A stretch of 64,000 nt of DNA from an uncultured Candidatus Cenarchaeum sp. (GTDB lineage Archaea; Thermoproteota; Nitrososphaeria; Nitrososphaerales; Nitrosopumilaceae). The notes under the pieces are model-generated. The model did not search any database. It saw only the letters and a program-made list of their open reading frames with translations, and was not told where the DNA came from. Shown here one piece after another: positions 43,995 through 52,378 of this stretch. The DNA is taken from assembly GCA_958295735.1 (NCBI GenBank), contig OY282369.1, forward strand, positions 1,782,161 through 1,846,160, read 5' to 3'. Made by a program: the position numbers and the translations under genes. Numbering within the stretch: position 1 is the first letter of the stretch; every line of letters begins with the position of its first letter.

Positions 43995-44013
43995 GCAGGC
44001 CGGCCGGCGGCGC

Positions 44014-44026
44014 AGTAAATATATTG
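44014..44026 (-). promoter_or_regulatory. TATA box of the START-glycosyltransferase operon
   Basis: CAATATATTTACT on the minus strand, centred 26 nt before the ATG at 43994. Confidence 0.7.
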
Positions 44027-45338
44027 GATTGCACGCGGGGGGCGCCGGCTGTAAGGGGCCGCCTGCCGAGAGGGGCCGTAACTCCAGTCCCGGGCGGGCT
44101 GCCATTCTTCCCTTGCAGCCTCTCCGATGCGCCGCCGCCGGTCACGGGCAGGCACGTCACCGTCTGGCGCATCCCGCCCCGCCCCGCGTGGCGCGCGTCC
44201 CGCATGCTGATCCTCAAGTGCGGCTCCTGGCCGCCCGCCGGCTCCGGGGCGCCGGCGGCTAGCGGGGCGAACGCGCCGTCCCTGCCGCCGGCCGGGATCT
44301 CCGCGGGCGACGCCGGCAGGCCCCGCGCCCCCCCCCCCTCGGGGGCCCGCCGGCCGCCGCGACGGCGGCGGACGGCGCGGCCGCCGTTCCCGCGTCGCGC
44401 GCCACCCGCGCGGCGGCGCCGGAGGGCCGGCCCGGGGCGAGGTTCCCGAGGCCAGCCTCGGCTTTTCCGGCGCTGTCCCGCGCGCGTCGATCCCGCGGAT
44501 CGGCGCGCTCCCATTCCGGGCGCTCGTCCGAGACGCCCCGGGCGCCGCACGCGTTGGGAAGCGCGGGATCGCCGGCCGCGTCGAGGCGCGCGGCGCCCGG
44601 CGCCCCCGAACAGCCGCGGGCCGCCGCGGCCACGTCCCCGCCGTCCGGCACGGCCCCGGATCGGCGCGGCGCCCCGCGCGCCGGGGCGGCCCGGCCGGCA
44701 GCGTGGTCGCGTCGTGCGCGGCGCGGGCCGCCGCGCCCGGCTGCCCCGCCGGCGCGGCCGGCGCCCCGCCCTCAGCGCCCGGCTGCCCCGCCGAGAACCT
44801 CGCCGGGGCGGGGGCCGGCGCCCCCCGCGAATTCCAACTCCGCCGCGCCCGCCGCGGCGGGATCCCGCCCGCCAGGCCGGCGCGGCCGGCGCCCGCCGCG
44901 GCCGCCCCGCCCGCGGCCCCCCGCGGCGATCCCGCCCGCGGCCGCCTCCAGCGAGGGCCCCCCGTCCCCCGCAGCGTAGGCCGGCGCCCGCGCGCGGCCC
45001 GCGGCACCGGGATCCGGCCTGAACGGGCCGTCGCCCGGCGCCGCCGGCGAGGCGGCCGCCGAGGTCGGGCTCGCCAGGACCTCCCCCTCCTCCGCGCCCG
45101 ATGCGATGCGGCGCAGGCCGCGGTCGGATGCGGGCGCCACGTGCGGCGGGCCCCCGCCGCCCTCCCGCGCCAGGCGCGGGGCCGCGCCGGGATCGCCGCC
45201 CGCCGCAAGGTCAGGCACGGGCCCCCCGATCCCGGCCGTGCCGGCGTTCCAGTCCGCGGCGGCCGGCCCGGCGGCCGGATGGGGCGGATCGCCGGGGGCG
45301 CGGCCCCGCCCGCCCCGCGGGCGCCCGCGGGCGCCCAG
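44027..45338. other. 1.3-kb extreme-GC region without a supported gene
   Basis: The longest empty stretch in the window. Open frames run on both strands but are Ala/Pro/Arg/Gly-only with no recognisable motif. The best, 44772-45218 on the minus strand (148 codons), has no TATA box. I see no RNA gene. The region may be a decayed gene or a real GC-rich spacer. Confidence 0.5.
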
Positions 45339-45348
45339 ACTTTAAGTG
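45339..45348 (+). promoter_or_regulatory. TATA-like box of the tRNA-binding protein gene
   Basis: ACTTTAAGTG, about 26 nt before the ATG at 45370. Confidence 0.55.
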
Positions 45349-45369
45349 GGGCGGCCCGCGCGCTACGAC

Positions 45370-45720
45370 ATGGACGGCGGCTCCCGCGGGAACGGGCACG
45401 TCTCGTACGGCGAGTTCTCCCGGCTGGATCTGCGGGTGGCCGTGATCAAGTCGGCGGAGCCGATCCCCGGCAGGACGCGCATACTCCGGGGCGTGGTGGA
45501 TCTGGGAGGGGGCGACGAGCGCACGGCGGTGATCGGCGGGGCCGAGCACTATGCGCCGGCCGATCTCGCGGGAAGGACCGTCGTGGTGGTGGCGAACCTG
45601 GAGCCCAGGAGTCTGGCCGGGGTCGAGTCGGAAGCGATGCTCCTGGCCGCCGACGTGGACGGCAAGCCGCACTGGCTCACGGTGGACGGCGCGGTGCAGG
45701 CCGGCAGCCCGGTGCGGTAG
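45370..45720 (+). CDS. tRNA-binding domain protein (CsaA/MetRS-beta type)
   Basis: A 116-residue stand-alone OB-fold tRNA-binding domain: FSRLDLRVAVIKSAEPIPG at the start, then VVVVANLEPRSLAGVESEAM and LLAADVDGKPHWL. This is the domain found in CsaA, at the C-terminus of methionyl-tRNA synthetase and in EMAPII/Arc1p. In archaea it can act in trans with MetRS; no synthetase gene is adjacent. An earlier in-frame ATG (45346) overlaps the promoter and is rejected. Confidence 0.88.
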   Translation: MDGGSRGNGHVSYGEFSRLDLRVAVIKSAEPIPGRTRILRGVVDLGGGDERTAVIGGAEHYAPADLAGRTVVVVANLEPRSLAGVESEAMLLAADVDGKPHWLTVDGAVQAGSPVR

Positions 45721-45758
45721 GGGGCGCGCGGCGCGGCCGCCGCGGATGCGGCGGGGGC

Positions 45759-46319
45759 CTACTCGTATATCATGAGGTCCTTTTCCTCCAGCAGGGAGTG
45801 GAGGTTGTTGACGGACCTGTACACGTCGGGCTCCTTTTTGGCCCCCGTGCAGACCAGCTTTCCGGAGGAGAACAGGAGTATCACCGTCTTCGGGTCGAGC
45901 ATCCGGTGTATGAGCCCGGGGAACTGCTCCGGCTCGTACATGCTCCTGGGCAGGGTCCTCGCGGCCTGCTCCAGGTGGATCTTGCCGCCGAGGTTGATGG
46001 AGGCCACTATGTTCTGTATCTCCACCACCGCATCCCTCTTGATCCTTATCTTGCCCCTGCGCAGCTTTTGCACCACCGTCTTGACGGCCTTGCGGGCCAT
46101 CTCCTCGGACTTTGAGCCGGTGCAGACCATCTTGCCGGACGTGAATATGAGGGTGGCAGTCTTCGGGCTCTTCAGCCTGAACACCAGGCCGGGGAACTGG
46201 TCGGGGTGGTACTCCACGTCGGGAAACGTCTTTGTTATCTCGTTCAGATCCATCCTCTGGTCGACCGATGCCGAGGCGACGACATTCTCCACGCTTACGA
46301 TGGGTTTTGTCTGAGGCAT
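45759..46319 (-). CDS. tbp: TATA-box-binding protein
   Basis: A 186-residue TBP with the two direct repeats: residues about 8-85 (VENVVASASVDQRMDLNEI, FPGLVFRLKSPKTATLIF, SGKMVCTGSKS) and about 98-175 (IQNIVASINLGGKIHLEQAA, FPGLIHRMLDPKTVILLF, SGKLVCTGAK). It recognises the TATA boxes annotated throughout this window. Its own promoter has one of the clearest, at 46339-46349. Confidence 0.97.
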   Translation of the reverse strand: MPQTKPIVSVENVVASASVDQRMDLNEITKTFPDVEYHPDQFPGLVFRLKSPKTATLIFTSGKMVCTGSKSEEMARKAVKTVVQKLRRGKIRIKRDAVVEIQNIVASINLGGKIHLEQAARTLPRSMYEPEQFPGLIHRMLDPKTVILLFSSGKLVCTGAKKEPDVYRSVNNLHSLLEEKDLMIYE

Positions 46320-46338
46320 GCGCTAGGCGAATGCTACT

Positions 46339-46349
46339 CGTATAAAAGG
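46339..46349 (-). promoter_or_regulatory. TATA box of tbp
   Basis: CCTTTTATACG on the minus strand, 20-30 nt before the ATG at 46319. Confidence 0.7.
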
Positions 46350-46510
46350 TTTGCAAGTGGCATCAGGGGGCCGTTTGGCGATGCGGCCGTCCAGCCGCGC
46401 CGTTCCGTTCCAAACGCGCGGATGCCGCCCGGCCTCCCGGCCGCACGTCTGTTTCGGCCCCCGCCGCCCGCCTCCCCGATGCCGGCCGGAACCCGCCGCC
46501 CGTCCGAATG

Positions 46511-46520
46511 GTTTAATTTG
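46511..46520 (+). promoter_or_regulatory. TATA-like box of the DUF1512-type gene
   Basis: GTTTAATTTG, about 26 nt before the GTG at 46541. Confidence 0.6.
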
Positions 46521-46540
46521 GAACCGACGCCCCCCGGCGC

Positions 46541-47671
46541 GTGGATCTTGGCGGCGTGGACCTTGATTCGCTGTTCGGGCTCGGCGACGAGTCCAACCCG
46601 CTGATGATGCTGGTGTGGATACTCCCCATCATCCTGTTCGTGTTCTACGGCCAGCGCATACAGCTCATGGTGACGTCCGGCGACATCAAGAAGAGCATAT
46701 CGAGGCTCGACGGGTACAGGGCCGAGTCCGAGAGCGAGCTGGTGGGCTTCGTCCGGGGCAGGGCGGGCGGGGGCTCCGGGGCGGATCCGGCCCCGCGCAT
46801 AGGCCAGTTCCTCGACTATTTCACTATAATGCCCGTCGACATGGACCCGGCGGGGCTGGTGGGCAAGGTGCAGCACGTGGTCCGCTCCCGCGAGGACCAC
46901 ACGAGGCGGCACGTCCGCTCGCTGTGCGGCGGGATGGGCGAGGACGACCTTTCCAGGACACAGACGCTGCTGGAGATCGCCTCGACGCTCCGCCTGTTGC
47001 ACCGCGCCGTGAACCACATGTACCTCACGGCGAAAAAGCAGAAGAACTTCCCGCTGATACTGCCCCTCCAGATGATGCTCCCGTTCCTGATGGAGCAGGC
47101 CAAGGCCCTCCGCGATGCGGTCCCGGCGTTCAAGGCGGGGCAGCCCGTGGGCGACGGGATAGGCCCCATGGTGGTGGGGCGCATGATGTCCGGCGTCGCG
47201 GCAAAGTCGGAGGCGGCGTTCCAGACGGTGTGGTGCGAGTCGTCCGTGGAGGGCCGGACCGTATACCTGATGAAGGCGCGGGGCCCCAATTCCGCGGTGG
47301 GCAGGCCGGGCGAGGGGGTCAGGAACCTGGCATCGGGGCGCAGCCTGGACGCGATCATAACGGTGGACGCGGCGCTGCGCATGGAGGGGGAAAAGTCGGC
47401 TACGGTGGCGCGCGGGTTCGGCGCGGCCATGGGGGGGATAGGGACGGAGCGGTTCCACATAGAGGAGGTGGCCGCCGAGCGCGGCATACCCGTGTTCGCC
47501 GTGGTGGTAAAGCAGACCGTGGGCGAGGCGCTCGGCCTGATGACCCGCGAGATAGCCGAAAAGGCCGACGAGGCGCGCTCGCACGTCCTGTCGACCATAC
47601 TGGAGAACACGGAGGAGGGGCAGTCCGTCCTGGTCGTGGGCGTCGGCAACACGGCGGGGGTGGCCCAGTAG
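46541..47671 (+). CDS. conserved archaeal membrane protein, DUF1512 type
   Basis: A 376-residue protein with one N-terminal membrane helix (MMLVWILPIILFVFYG, about 22-37) and a large cytoplasmic part. The conserved body includes FTIMPVDMDPAGLVGK, LPLQMMLPFLMEQAKAL and GDGIGPMVVGRMM, then a second domain with DAIITVDAALRMEGEKS and VFAVVVKQTVGEA. The family is archaeal and has no assigned function. The GTG at 46541 fits the promoter. The stop overlaps the next GTG by one base. Confidence 0.82.
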   Translation: MDLGGVDLDSLFGLGDESNPLMMLVWILPIILFVFYGQRIQLMVTSGDIKKSISRLDGYRAESESELVGFVRGRAGGGSGADPAPRIGQFLDYFTIMPVDMDPAGLVGKVQHVVRSREDHTRRHVRSLCGGMGEDDLSRTQTLLEIASTLRLLHRAVNHMYLTAKKQKNFPLILPLQMMLPFLMEQAKALRDAVPAFKAGQPVGDGIGPMVVGRMMSGVAAKSEAAFQTVWCESSVEGRTVYLMKARGPNSAVGRPGEGVRNLASGRSLDAIITVDAALRMEGEKSATVARGFGAAMGGIGTERFHIEEVAAERGIPVFAVVVKQTVGEALGLMTREIAEKADEARSHVLSTILENTEEGQSVLVVGVGNTAGVAQ

Positions 47672-47877
47672 TGGGGTGGTGGCCGTTCGGCGGCCGCCGC
47701 CGCCGGAGCAGGCCCGCGCGGGCGCTCACCGTGGAGCGGTGCGGCTCGTGCGGGGCCGAGTCGGAGAGGCCCTTCCGCGAGGGCGACTGCCTGTTCGCCG
47801 GCGAGTCCGGCGCGTGCGGCAAGTGCGGGGGCGGCCGCACCTCGGTGGAGCGGATATTCGGCGAGCCCGACGAGTGA
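47671..47877 (+). CDS. small zinc-ribbon protein
   Basis: 68 residues: a basic, tryptophan-containing start (VGWWPFGGRRRR) followed by two cysteine pairs, CGSCG and CGKCG, with another cysteine in EGDCLF. A single zinc ribbon of unknown role. It overlaps the upstream membrane-protein gene by one base and so is probably co-translated with it. It ends where the convergent map gene ends. Confidence 0.75.
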   Translation: MGWWPFGGRRRRSRPARALTVERCGSCGAESERPFREGDCLFAGESGACGKCGGGRTSVERIFGEPDE

Positions 47878-48774
47878 CTAGGCGGCGGCGGTGGTGATGC
47901 GGGCGCCCGAGCTTCCCGGTATGAACGTGTGCTCCGCCTGGGCCACCCTCTTGCCGTTGGCCTCCACGAGCACGGGGTACGCGCGGACGGCCTTCTTGGA
48001 GACGAGCACGTCCAGCAGCCTGCGCGCCTCGGCCTCCTCCCACTCGCCGACGAGCCAGCGCAGCGCGAACGGGAGCATGTTGAACCGCTCCCATATCGAG
48101 TCCAGCATGCGGTCTGCCTCGGGAGTTCCCGTCCTCTTCCTGCCGGATACGGCGTAGATGTTGCGCGCCTTTCCCTCCCTGACGTACCCCAGGCCGTCGC
48201 CCGTGGTGACGAACGGCTCGCACGCGTAGGCCGTCGTGTCGGACAGGGAAAAACTGGTCAGCGACCACGTGTTGGGGATGGACCGGCCCGCGTGTATGGT
48301 GTACCTGTCCAGGGAGTGCCCGCTCAGGTTGGCTATGGGCTTGAACCCGTGCCGCTTTATGGCCCCGTGTATGGCCCGCCCCACCGCGCTGGCCTTGACG
48401 CCGGCCGCCGCCGCCTCCATGGCCGCGGCCAGGGCCTCCTCGGCCGCCTCCACGAGCTCGTCGTACCTCGGATCGTAGTTCACCGTCACCGCGGTGTCGG
48501 CTATGTGGCCGTCGACGTGGGCGCCCAGGTCTATCTTGACCAGATCCCCCTCCTCCACGGTAAGCCCGTCGCCCGGCTCGGCCGTGTAGTGGGCGGCCAC
48601 CTCGTTTATGCTCGCGTTCACGGGGAACGCGCACGCTGCCCCTCCCTTCCGTATGTCTCCCTCCACGCGCTCGCATATCTCCAGCACGGTCTTCCCGACC
48701 CAGTCCCTGGAACGGGCCGCCTCGCGCGCCTTGGCGGCCACGGCGCCCGCCTTTTCGTAGTCCGCCACGTTCAC
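47878..48774 (-). CDS. map: methionine aminopeptidase, type II
   Basis: A 298-residue pita-bread metalloprotease that removes the initiator methionine. Metal ligands are recognisable as the aspartates in VKIDLGAHVDGHIADTAV, the histidine in LSGHSLDRY, the glutamate in YACEPFVTTG and the final glutamate in AEHTFI. An insert of about 60 residues between the histidine and the last glutamate is typical of the archaeal/eukaryal type II enzyme. GTG start; TATA box at 48798-48807. Confidence 0.95.
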   Translation of the reverse strand: MNVADYEKAGAVAAKAREAARSRDWVGKTVLEICERVEGDIRKGGAACAFPVNASINEVAAHYTAEPGDGLTVEEGDLVKIDLGAHVDGHIADTAVTVNYDPRYDELVEAAEEALAAAMEAAAAGVKASAVGRAIHGAIKRHGFKPIANLSGHSLDRYTIHAGRSIPNTWSLTSFSLSDTTAYACEPFVTTGDGLGYVREGKARNIYAVSGRKRTGTPEADRMLDSIWERFNMLPFALRWLVGEWEEAEARRLLDVLVSKKAVRAYPVLVEANGKRVAQAEHTFIPGSSGARITTAAA

Positions 48775-48797
48775 GCCGCCGGCCCCGCCGCCCCTCG

Positions 48798-48807
48798 CTA
48801 TTTAAAA
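48798..48807 (-). promoter_or_regulatory. TATA box of map
   Basis: TTTTAAATAG on the minus strand, about 28 nt before the GTG start. Confidence 0.65.
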
Positions 48808-48997
48808 TCCACCGCCGGCGCCCGCCGGGGCGGGGCGGGGGCCCGCCGCCGCGGCGGGCCGGCCCCGCGCGGCCGCGCCCGGAGGCCCGAGGCGCGGGAG
48901 CAGGATCGCGTCCCGCCCGCCCGCCCGCCCCCGCTTCCGCGTGCGGATCCGCGCGGCCGCCGCGGCGGTCCGGGCGCCCCCCGCCCCCGCAGCTCAG

Positions 48998-49007
48998 GAT
49001 TAAATGA
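48998..49007 (+). promoter_or_regulatory. TATA box of tRNA-Pro
   Basis: GGATTAAATG, about 28 nt before the first base of the tRNA. Confidence 0.65.
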
Positions 49008-49030
49008 GGGCCGGGGCCCGCATCCCCGTC

Positions 49031-49104
49031 GGGATTGTAGTCTAGCTTGGCATGATTCTGGTTTTGGGTACCAGGGGTCGCAGGTTCGAGTCCTGCCAAT
49101 CCCA
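49031..49104 (+). tRNA. tRNA-Pro(UGG)
   Basis: A complete 74-nt cloverleaf. Acceptor GGGATTG pairs with CAATCCC and A is the discriminator base. The anticodon stem CTGGT/ACCAG closes the loop TTTGGGT, anticodon TGG (proline). The T-arm GCAGG-TTCGAGT-CCTGC is perfect. The D-arm starts GTC and pairs with GAT. CCA is not encoded and no intron is seen. The gene lies at the edge of the GHKL/DGQHR island; tRNA genes are common integration sites. Confidence 0.95.
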
Positions 49105-49291
49105 CACCACACTGCGAGTCCCCGTGCCGGCGTCCGGCGGGGGCCCGCTTTCCCGCCCCCCGCGCGGGCCGCGGGGGCGGCCGGCCGTGTAGAAGCGCGC
49201 GTTCCGGCAACTGCCGCAGATGCGCTCGCGCCGCACGGCGCCGCCTTCCCCCAACCGCCCGGCGCCAGCCAGGATCGACGAAAGCGTCTTC

Positions 49292-49312
49292 GCATCCGCC
49301 GCCGGCGGATGC
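49292..49312. repeat. perfect inverted repeat, 9-bp arms
   Basis: GCATCCGCC and GGCGGATGC separated by GCC. Confidence 0.8.
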
Positions 49313-49423
49313 GCGAATTCGTTCTTCGCGCCATTCGGCACGTATTTTAACACGCAATTCGACCCCATCCGCATGATTTTCGCGCGATTTCCACGCGCAG
49401 TTCTGAGCGCCGCCAAGCCGCAC

Positions 49424-49598
49424 GGGGGGGGGGGGCGGCGAAACCCGCCTCGCGCTCCCGCAAGCGCGCCGCGCGCACCGTGGTTCAAGATCGGGGGGGG
49501 GGGGGCGGCGAAACCCGCCTCGCGCTCCCGCAAGCGCGCCGCGCGCACCGTGGTTCAAGATCGGGGGGGGGGGGGCGGCGAAACCCGCCTCGCGCCCC
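49424..49598. repeat. 70-nt tandem repeat led by G12-G13 tracts
   Basis: Units start at the C after each G run (49436, 49506 and 49576, the last truncated after about 23 nt). G runs are 12, 13 and 13 long. The rest of the unit, CGGCGAAACCCGCCTCGCGC and onward to GGTTCAAGATC, is identical in both full copies. Confidence 0.92.
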
Positions 49599-49682
49599 AC
49601 GTGATCCGCTAACACGCTCCCGCGCCGAGCAGCGCGAGACGGTCCCGCCGCGCGATGCGGCGAACTGCGGGGGGGAGCAGCC

Positions 49683-51554
49683 TTGACCCTGAAGTGGATG
49701 TTCCCTCCGACCGGCGGCGGGGTGGAGCAGGGCTTCAACGACAGCGGACAGGAGCACTTTAGGGCAGACTCGTGGGAGAACGCCATACGGGAGATGATCC
49801 AGAACTCGCTGGACGCCGTCAGGGACAGATCCAAGCCGGTCACGGTAGACATATCGACCATGGACGTGCCTTCGTCGGAGATCGGCGCCGATGCGCTCGC
49901 AAGGCACATGGAAAAGGCGCTGGAATACACGAAGCGGCACGACGAGATAGAGGGGACGCGGTTCTACAAGGATGCCCTGAAGATCCTGGACCGAAGCACG
50001 ATTTACACGCTGGCGATAAAAGATGCCAACACAACTGGACTCGTCGGAAACAATTGGGATGCCCTCATACACCGGGAGGGCACCCCCAACAAGCGCGGCA
50101 TGGATGCGGCCGGCGGAAGCTTCGGCATAGGCAAGAACGCGCCGTACTTGGTGTCCGCCCTGAAGACGGTGTGCTATTCGACGCGATATCTGGACCGCGG
50201 CAGGCAGGAGGCGTTCATCGCGCGTTGCAAGATTTCGGCGCATCGAGACCCGAACTCCCCCCACGACGAGCTGCAGCACATCGGGTTCGGAACAAAAGTA
50301 GGAGTCAAGCGGGGCTACCGCGCGCCGCCCACGATCGGCAAGGCCATCTACGGGGGCTTTCGCCTGAGCGAAACGGGAAGCGGCGTATTCATCGTCGGGT
50401 TCGATCCCCAATCAAACAACTGGGCAAACAAGGCGAAGAGATCGATAGCCCACAACTTCTTCGCGGCCATACACGAGAGGAAACTGCAGATAAGCATAGA
50501 GTCTGAACAGATCACACACGAGACCCTCGACGAACTCTTCGAGGCGGACAGGAAGGCCGAACCCACCCGCCACTACTACCACATAATGCGCGACCCCGAC
50601 GCAAAAGCCCACGCCGTGAACGGCCAATTCGGAAATTTCACCGTGCAATTCAGCGTCGGCGAATCCGGGTCGCCCAACACCATGGCGTACGTCAACAGGA
50701 GGGGCATGCTGGTCACGGATGCCAAGCAGTCTGGCAAAAACCCGTTCCACACGACGTTGGGGGTCGGGTGGGCCTCGTACGCGGCCGTCGTGAGGGCCGC
50801 CGACGACAAGACCGACGCAAAAATACGCAGGATGGAGCCCCCCACCCACCGCGCCATAGAGCACTCGCGCATCAGGGACCCCGAAGAACGCTACACGACC
50901 CGCACCCAACTGGGGGAGATAAGGGAACAAATCGCCAAGATGATCGACGAGGAGATCCGGCGCGGCGTGGACGACGAGCTCAACCTGTCCGAGCTGGCGG
51001 ACATCATGCCGATGGACGAGGGCGAAGGAACAAAGAAGGGGCACGCCCAAAACACCGAGGCAAAAGAACTATCCCACCGCGAACTGGCGCCGACGAGGCC
51101 AAAAGGGAAGAGAGTAGAACCTACCGGCGGGGACGGGCAAGGGTCGGACGAAGCCGGCGGGGCGGGCAACGGCGGCGGCGGCGGCGACGGCACGCCTCCT
51201 ACGGGCGGCGGCGGCGGGGCCAAAAACAGGCCCCGAGACTCGTCATTCGGGAGGATCCGCGTGATGCGCAACCGCGGCAAACTGAGGGTGTCGCTCACGC
51301 CAAAAAAAGACGCCGGAAAAATCCGCTTCATAATCAAGCCGGCCGGCGAAGATCAGAAGCGCGAGCGCGTAATCCGGGTGGCCGGCGCCGAGATCGTCTC
51401 GCCGCGCGAAGCTTCGATCGGCGTGAGCGGCAACAGCGTTGCCGTGGAGCCGGCCAACGGGAGCAGGATAGTGGTAGATCTCGCGGTGGGGCAGGATCAC
51501 GGCTATACGGGGTACGAGATAGTGGAATTCGCCGACCCGGAGGTCGAGAAATGA
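49683..51554 (+). CDS. GHKL (HSP90/MORC-like) ATPase, gene 1 of candidate island
   Basis: A 623-residue protein. The Bergerat ATP fold is at the N-terminus: N-box REMIQNSLDA (about 36-45), the second motif around IKDANTTGLVG (about 114-124) and lid motif GGSFGIGKNAPY (about 144-155). The middle has no family I recognise. A Gly-rich linker (about 480-520, GGGGGDGTPPTGGGGG) leads to a beta-rich C-terminal domain. GHKL ATPases of this kind are frequent in restriction and defence loci (the paraMORC group). TTG at 49683 is the longest start; ATG at 49698 is equally possible. Codon and base use are less GC-biased than in housekeeping genes. The stop overlaps the next ATG (ATGA). Confidence 0.75.
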   Translation: MTLKWMFPPTGGGVEQGFNDSGQEHFRADSWENAIREMIQNSLDAVRDRSKPVTVDISTMDVPSSEIGADALARHMEKALEYTKRHDEIEGTRFYKDALKILDRSTIYTLAIKDANTTGLVGNNWDALIHREGTPNKRGMDAAGGSFGIGKNAPYLVSALKTVCYSTRYLDRGRQEAFIARCKISAHRDPNSPHDELQHIGFGTKVGVKRGYRAPPTIGKAIYGGFRLSETGSGVFIVGFDPQSNNWANKAKRSIAHNFFAAIHERKLQISIESEQITHETLDELFEADRKAEPTRHYYHIMRDPDAKAHAVNGQFGNFTVQFSVGESGSPNTMAYVNRRGMLVTDAKQSGKNPFHTTLGVGWASYAAVVRAADDKTDAKIRRMEPPTHRAIEHSRIRDPEERYTTRTQLGEIREQIAKMIDEEIRRGVDDELNLSELADIMPMDEGEGTKKGHAQNTEAKELSHRELAPTRPKGKRVEPTGGDGQGSDEAGGAGNGGGGGDGTPPTGGGGGAKNRPRDSSFGRIRVMRNRGKLRVSLTPKKDAGKIRFIIKPAGEDQKRERVIRVAGAEIVSPREASIGVSGNSVAVEPANGSRIVVDLAVGQDHGYTGYEIVEFADPEVEK

Positions 51555-52378
51555 GCCACGAAAGGGCACTGCTGCCCCATCCCGTGCTCAGGCCGGGCGG
51601 CATCGACTACAGGGAGGATTGCACCTTCCAGATGGAGATAGGGGCCGCCAGAAGGACTCAGGATGGCGACGTCCTGGTGGAAGGCTCGTTCGACCTGTCC
51701 AGCGCCACGCTGACCGGCATGATCCGCGACGACGACGCGGAATTCTTCGTGGTGGCCAAATGCGCCAAGACATACCTCCGCCACGCGCTCGGCACGGACG
51801 GGGCGATCGCGCTGAAGATCCTCGCCGGCGACCTCGCGGACACCCTGAAGCTGACGCCGTACGTGGTCGCCTCCAAGGAGATCCCGTGGTTCGCCTCGGA
51901 GGAGCACGACGACGAGATCAGGGCGATGCCGGGCGGCGCCAGCATACCGCCCGGGTCAATACTCGCGGTCGGCGCGTCGCACGAGATCGAGATCGACGAG
52001 ATCGGGACGATCCAGGCCGCGATCAAGCTGGTCTCCAACGACCAAGTCGAGGAGGGCCTGTACACGATAAACATAGACGGCGACTATGTGCTGATAGAAC
52101 TAGGCCCCAAAACCTACCGCGACGTGGCGCTGATGCGCAGGCACGCGCCAGACCTGCTTTATCCCTCGATCTACCAGACCACGGTCGAATACGCCATGCA
52201 GGAAATGGACGATCACGCCGCCTCTAAGTGGGCTAGGGCCCTGCAAAAGACGCTGGCAGACTGCGACATCAAGATCGACGATAACCTGCAAAAGACGGCG
52301 CACAAGCACGCCCAGATCGTACTGGACAAGCCGCTGCACAAGCTGATTGAGTGGAACGGGAGCCACGGTGCAGAATGA
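51551..52378 (+). CDS. unrecognised protein, gene 2 of candidate island
   Basis: 275 residues with no family I can name. It is soluble, mixed alpha/beta and acidic; an N-terminal region with FQMEIGAARRTQDGDVLVEG looks beta-rich, and the C-terminal third (EYAMQEMDDHAASKWARALQ) is helical. No catalytic motif is evident. Both ends overlap neighbouring genes by 4 nt (ATGA), so it is made in step with the GHKL ATPase and the PP-loop protein and probably acts with them. Confidence 0.7.
   Translation: MSHERALLPHPVLRPGGIDYREDCTFQMEIGAARRTQDGDVLVEGSFDLSSATLTGMIRDDDAEFFVVAKCAKTYLRHALGTDGAIALKILAGDLADTLKLTPYVVASKEIPWFASEEHDDEIRAMPGGASIPPGSILAVGASHEIEIDEIGTIQAAIKLVSNDQVEEGLYTINIDGDYVLIELGPKTYRDVALMRRHAPDLLYPSIYQTTVEYAMQEMDDHAASKWARALQKTLADCDIKIDDNLQKTAHKHAQIVLDKPLHKLIEWNGSHGAE

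Larger units (their letters stand above)
49105..49682. other. repeat- and palindrome-rich region upstream of the candidate island
   Basis: Holds a perfect palindrome (49292-49312), an AT-rich segment with a TATA-like CGTATTTTAAC (49341-49351) and the 70-nt G-tract repeats (49424-49598). No supported gene. The TATA-like element may drive the downstream operon through a leader of about 330 nt. Confidence 0.5.

Noticed and set aside
44772-45218. 148-codon minus frame in the empty GC-rich region
   Set aside because: No motif, no promoter, composition identical to the other frames; not distinguishable from chance.
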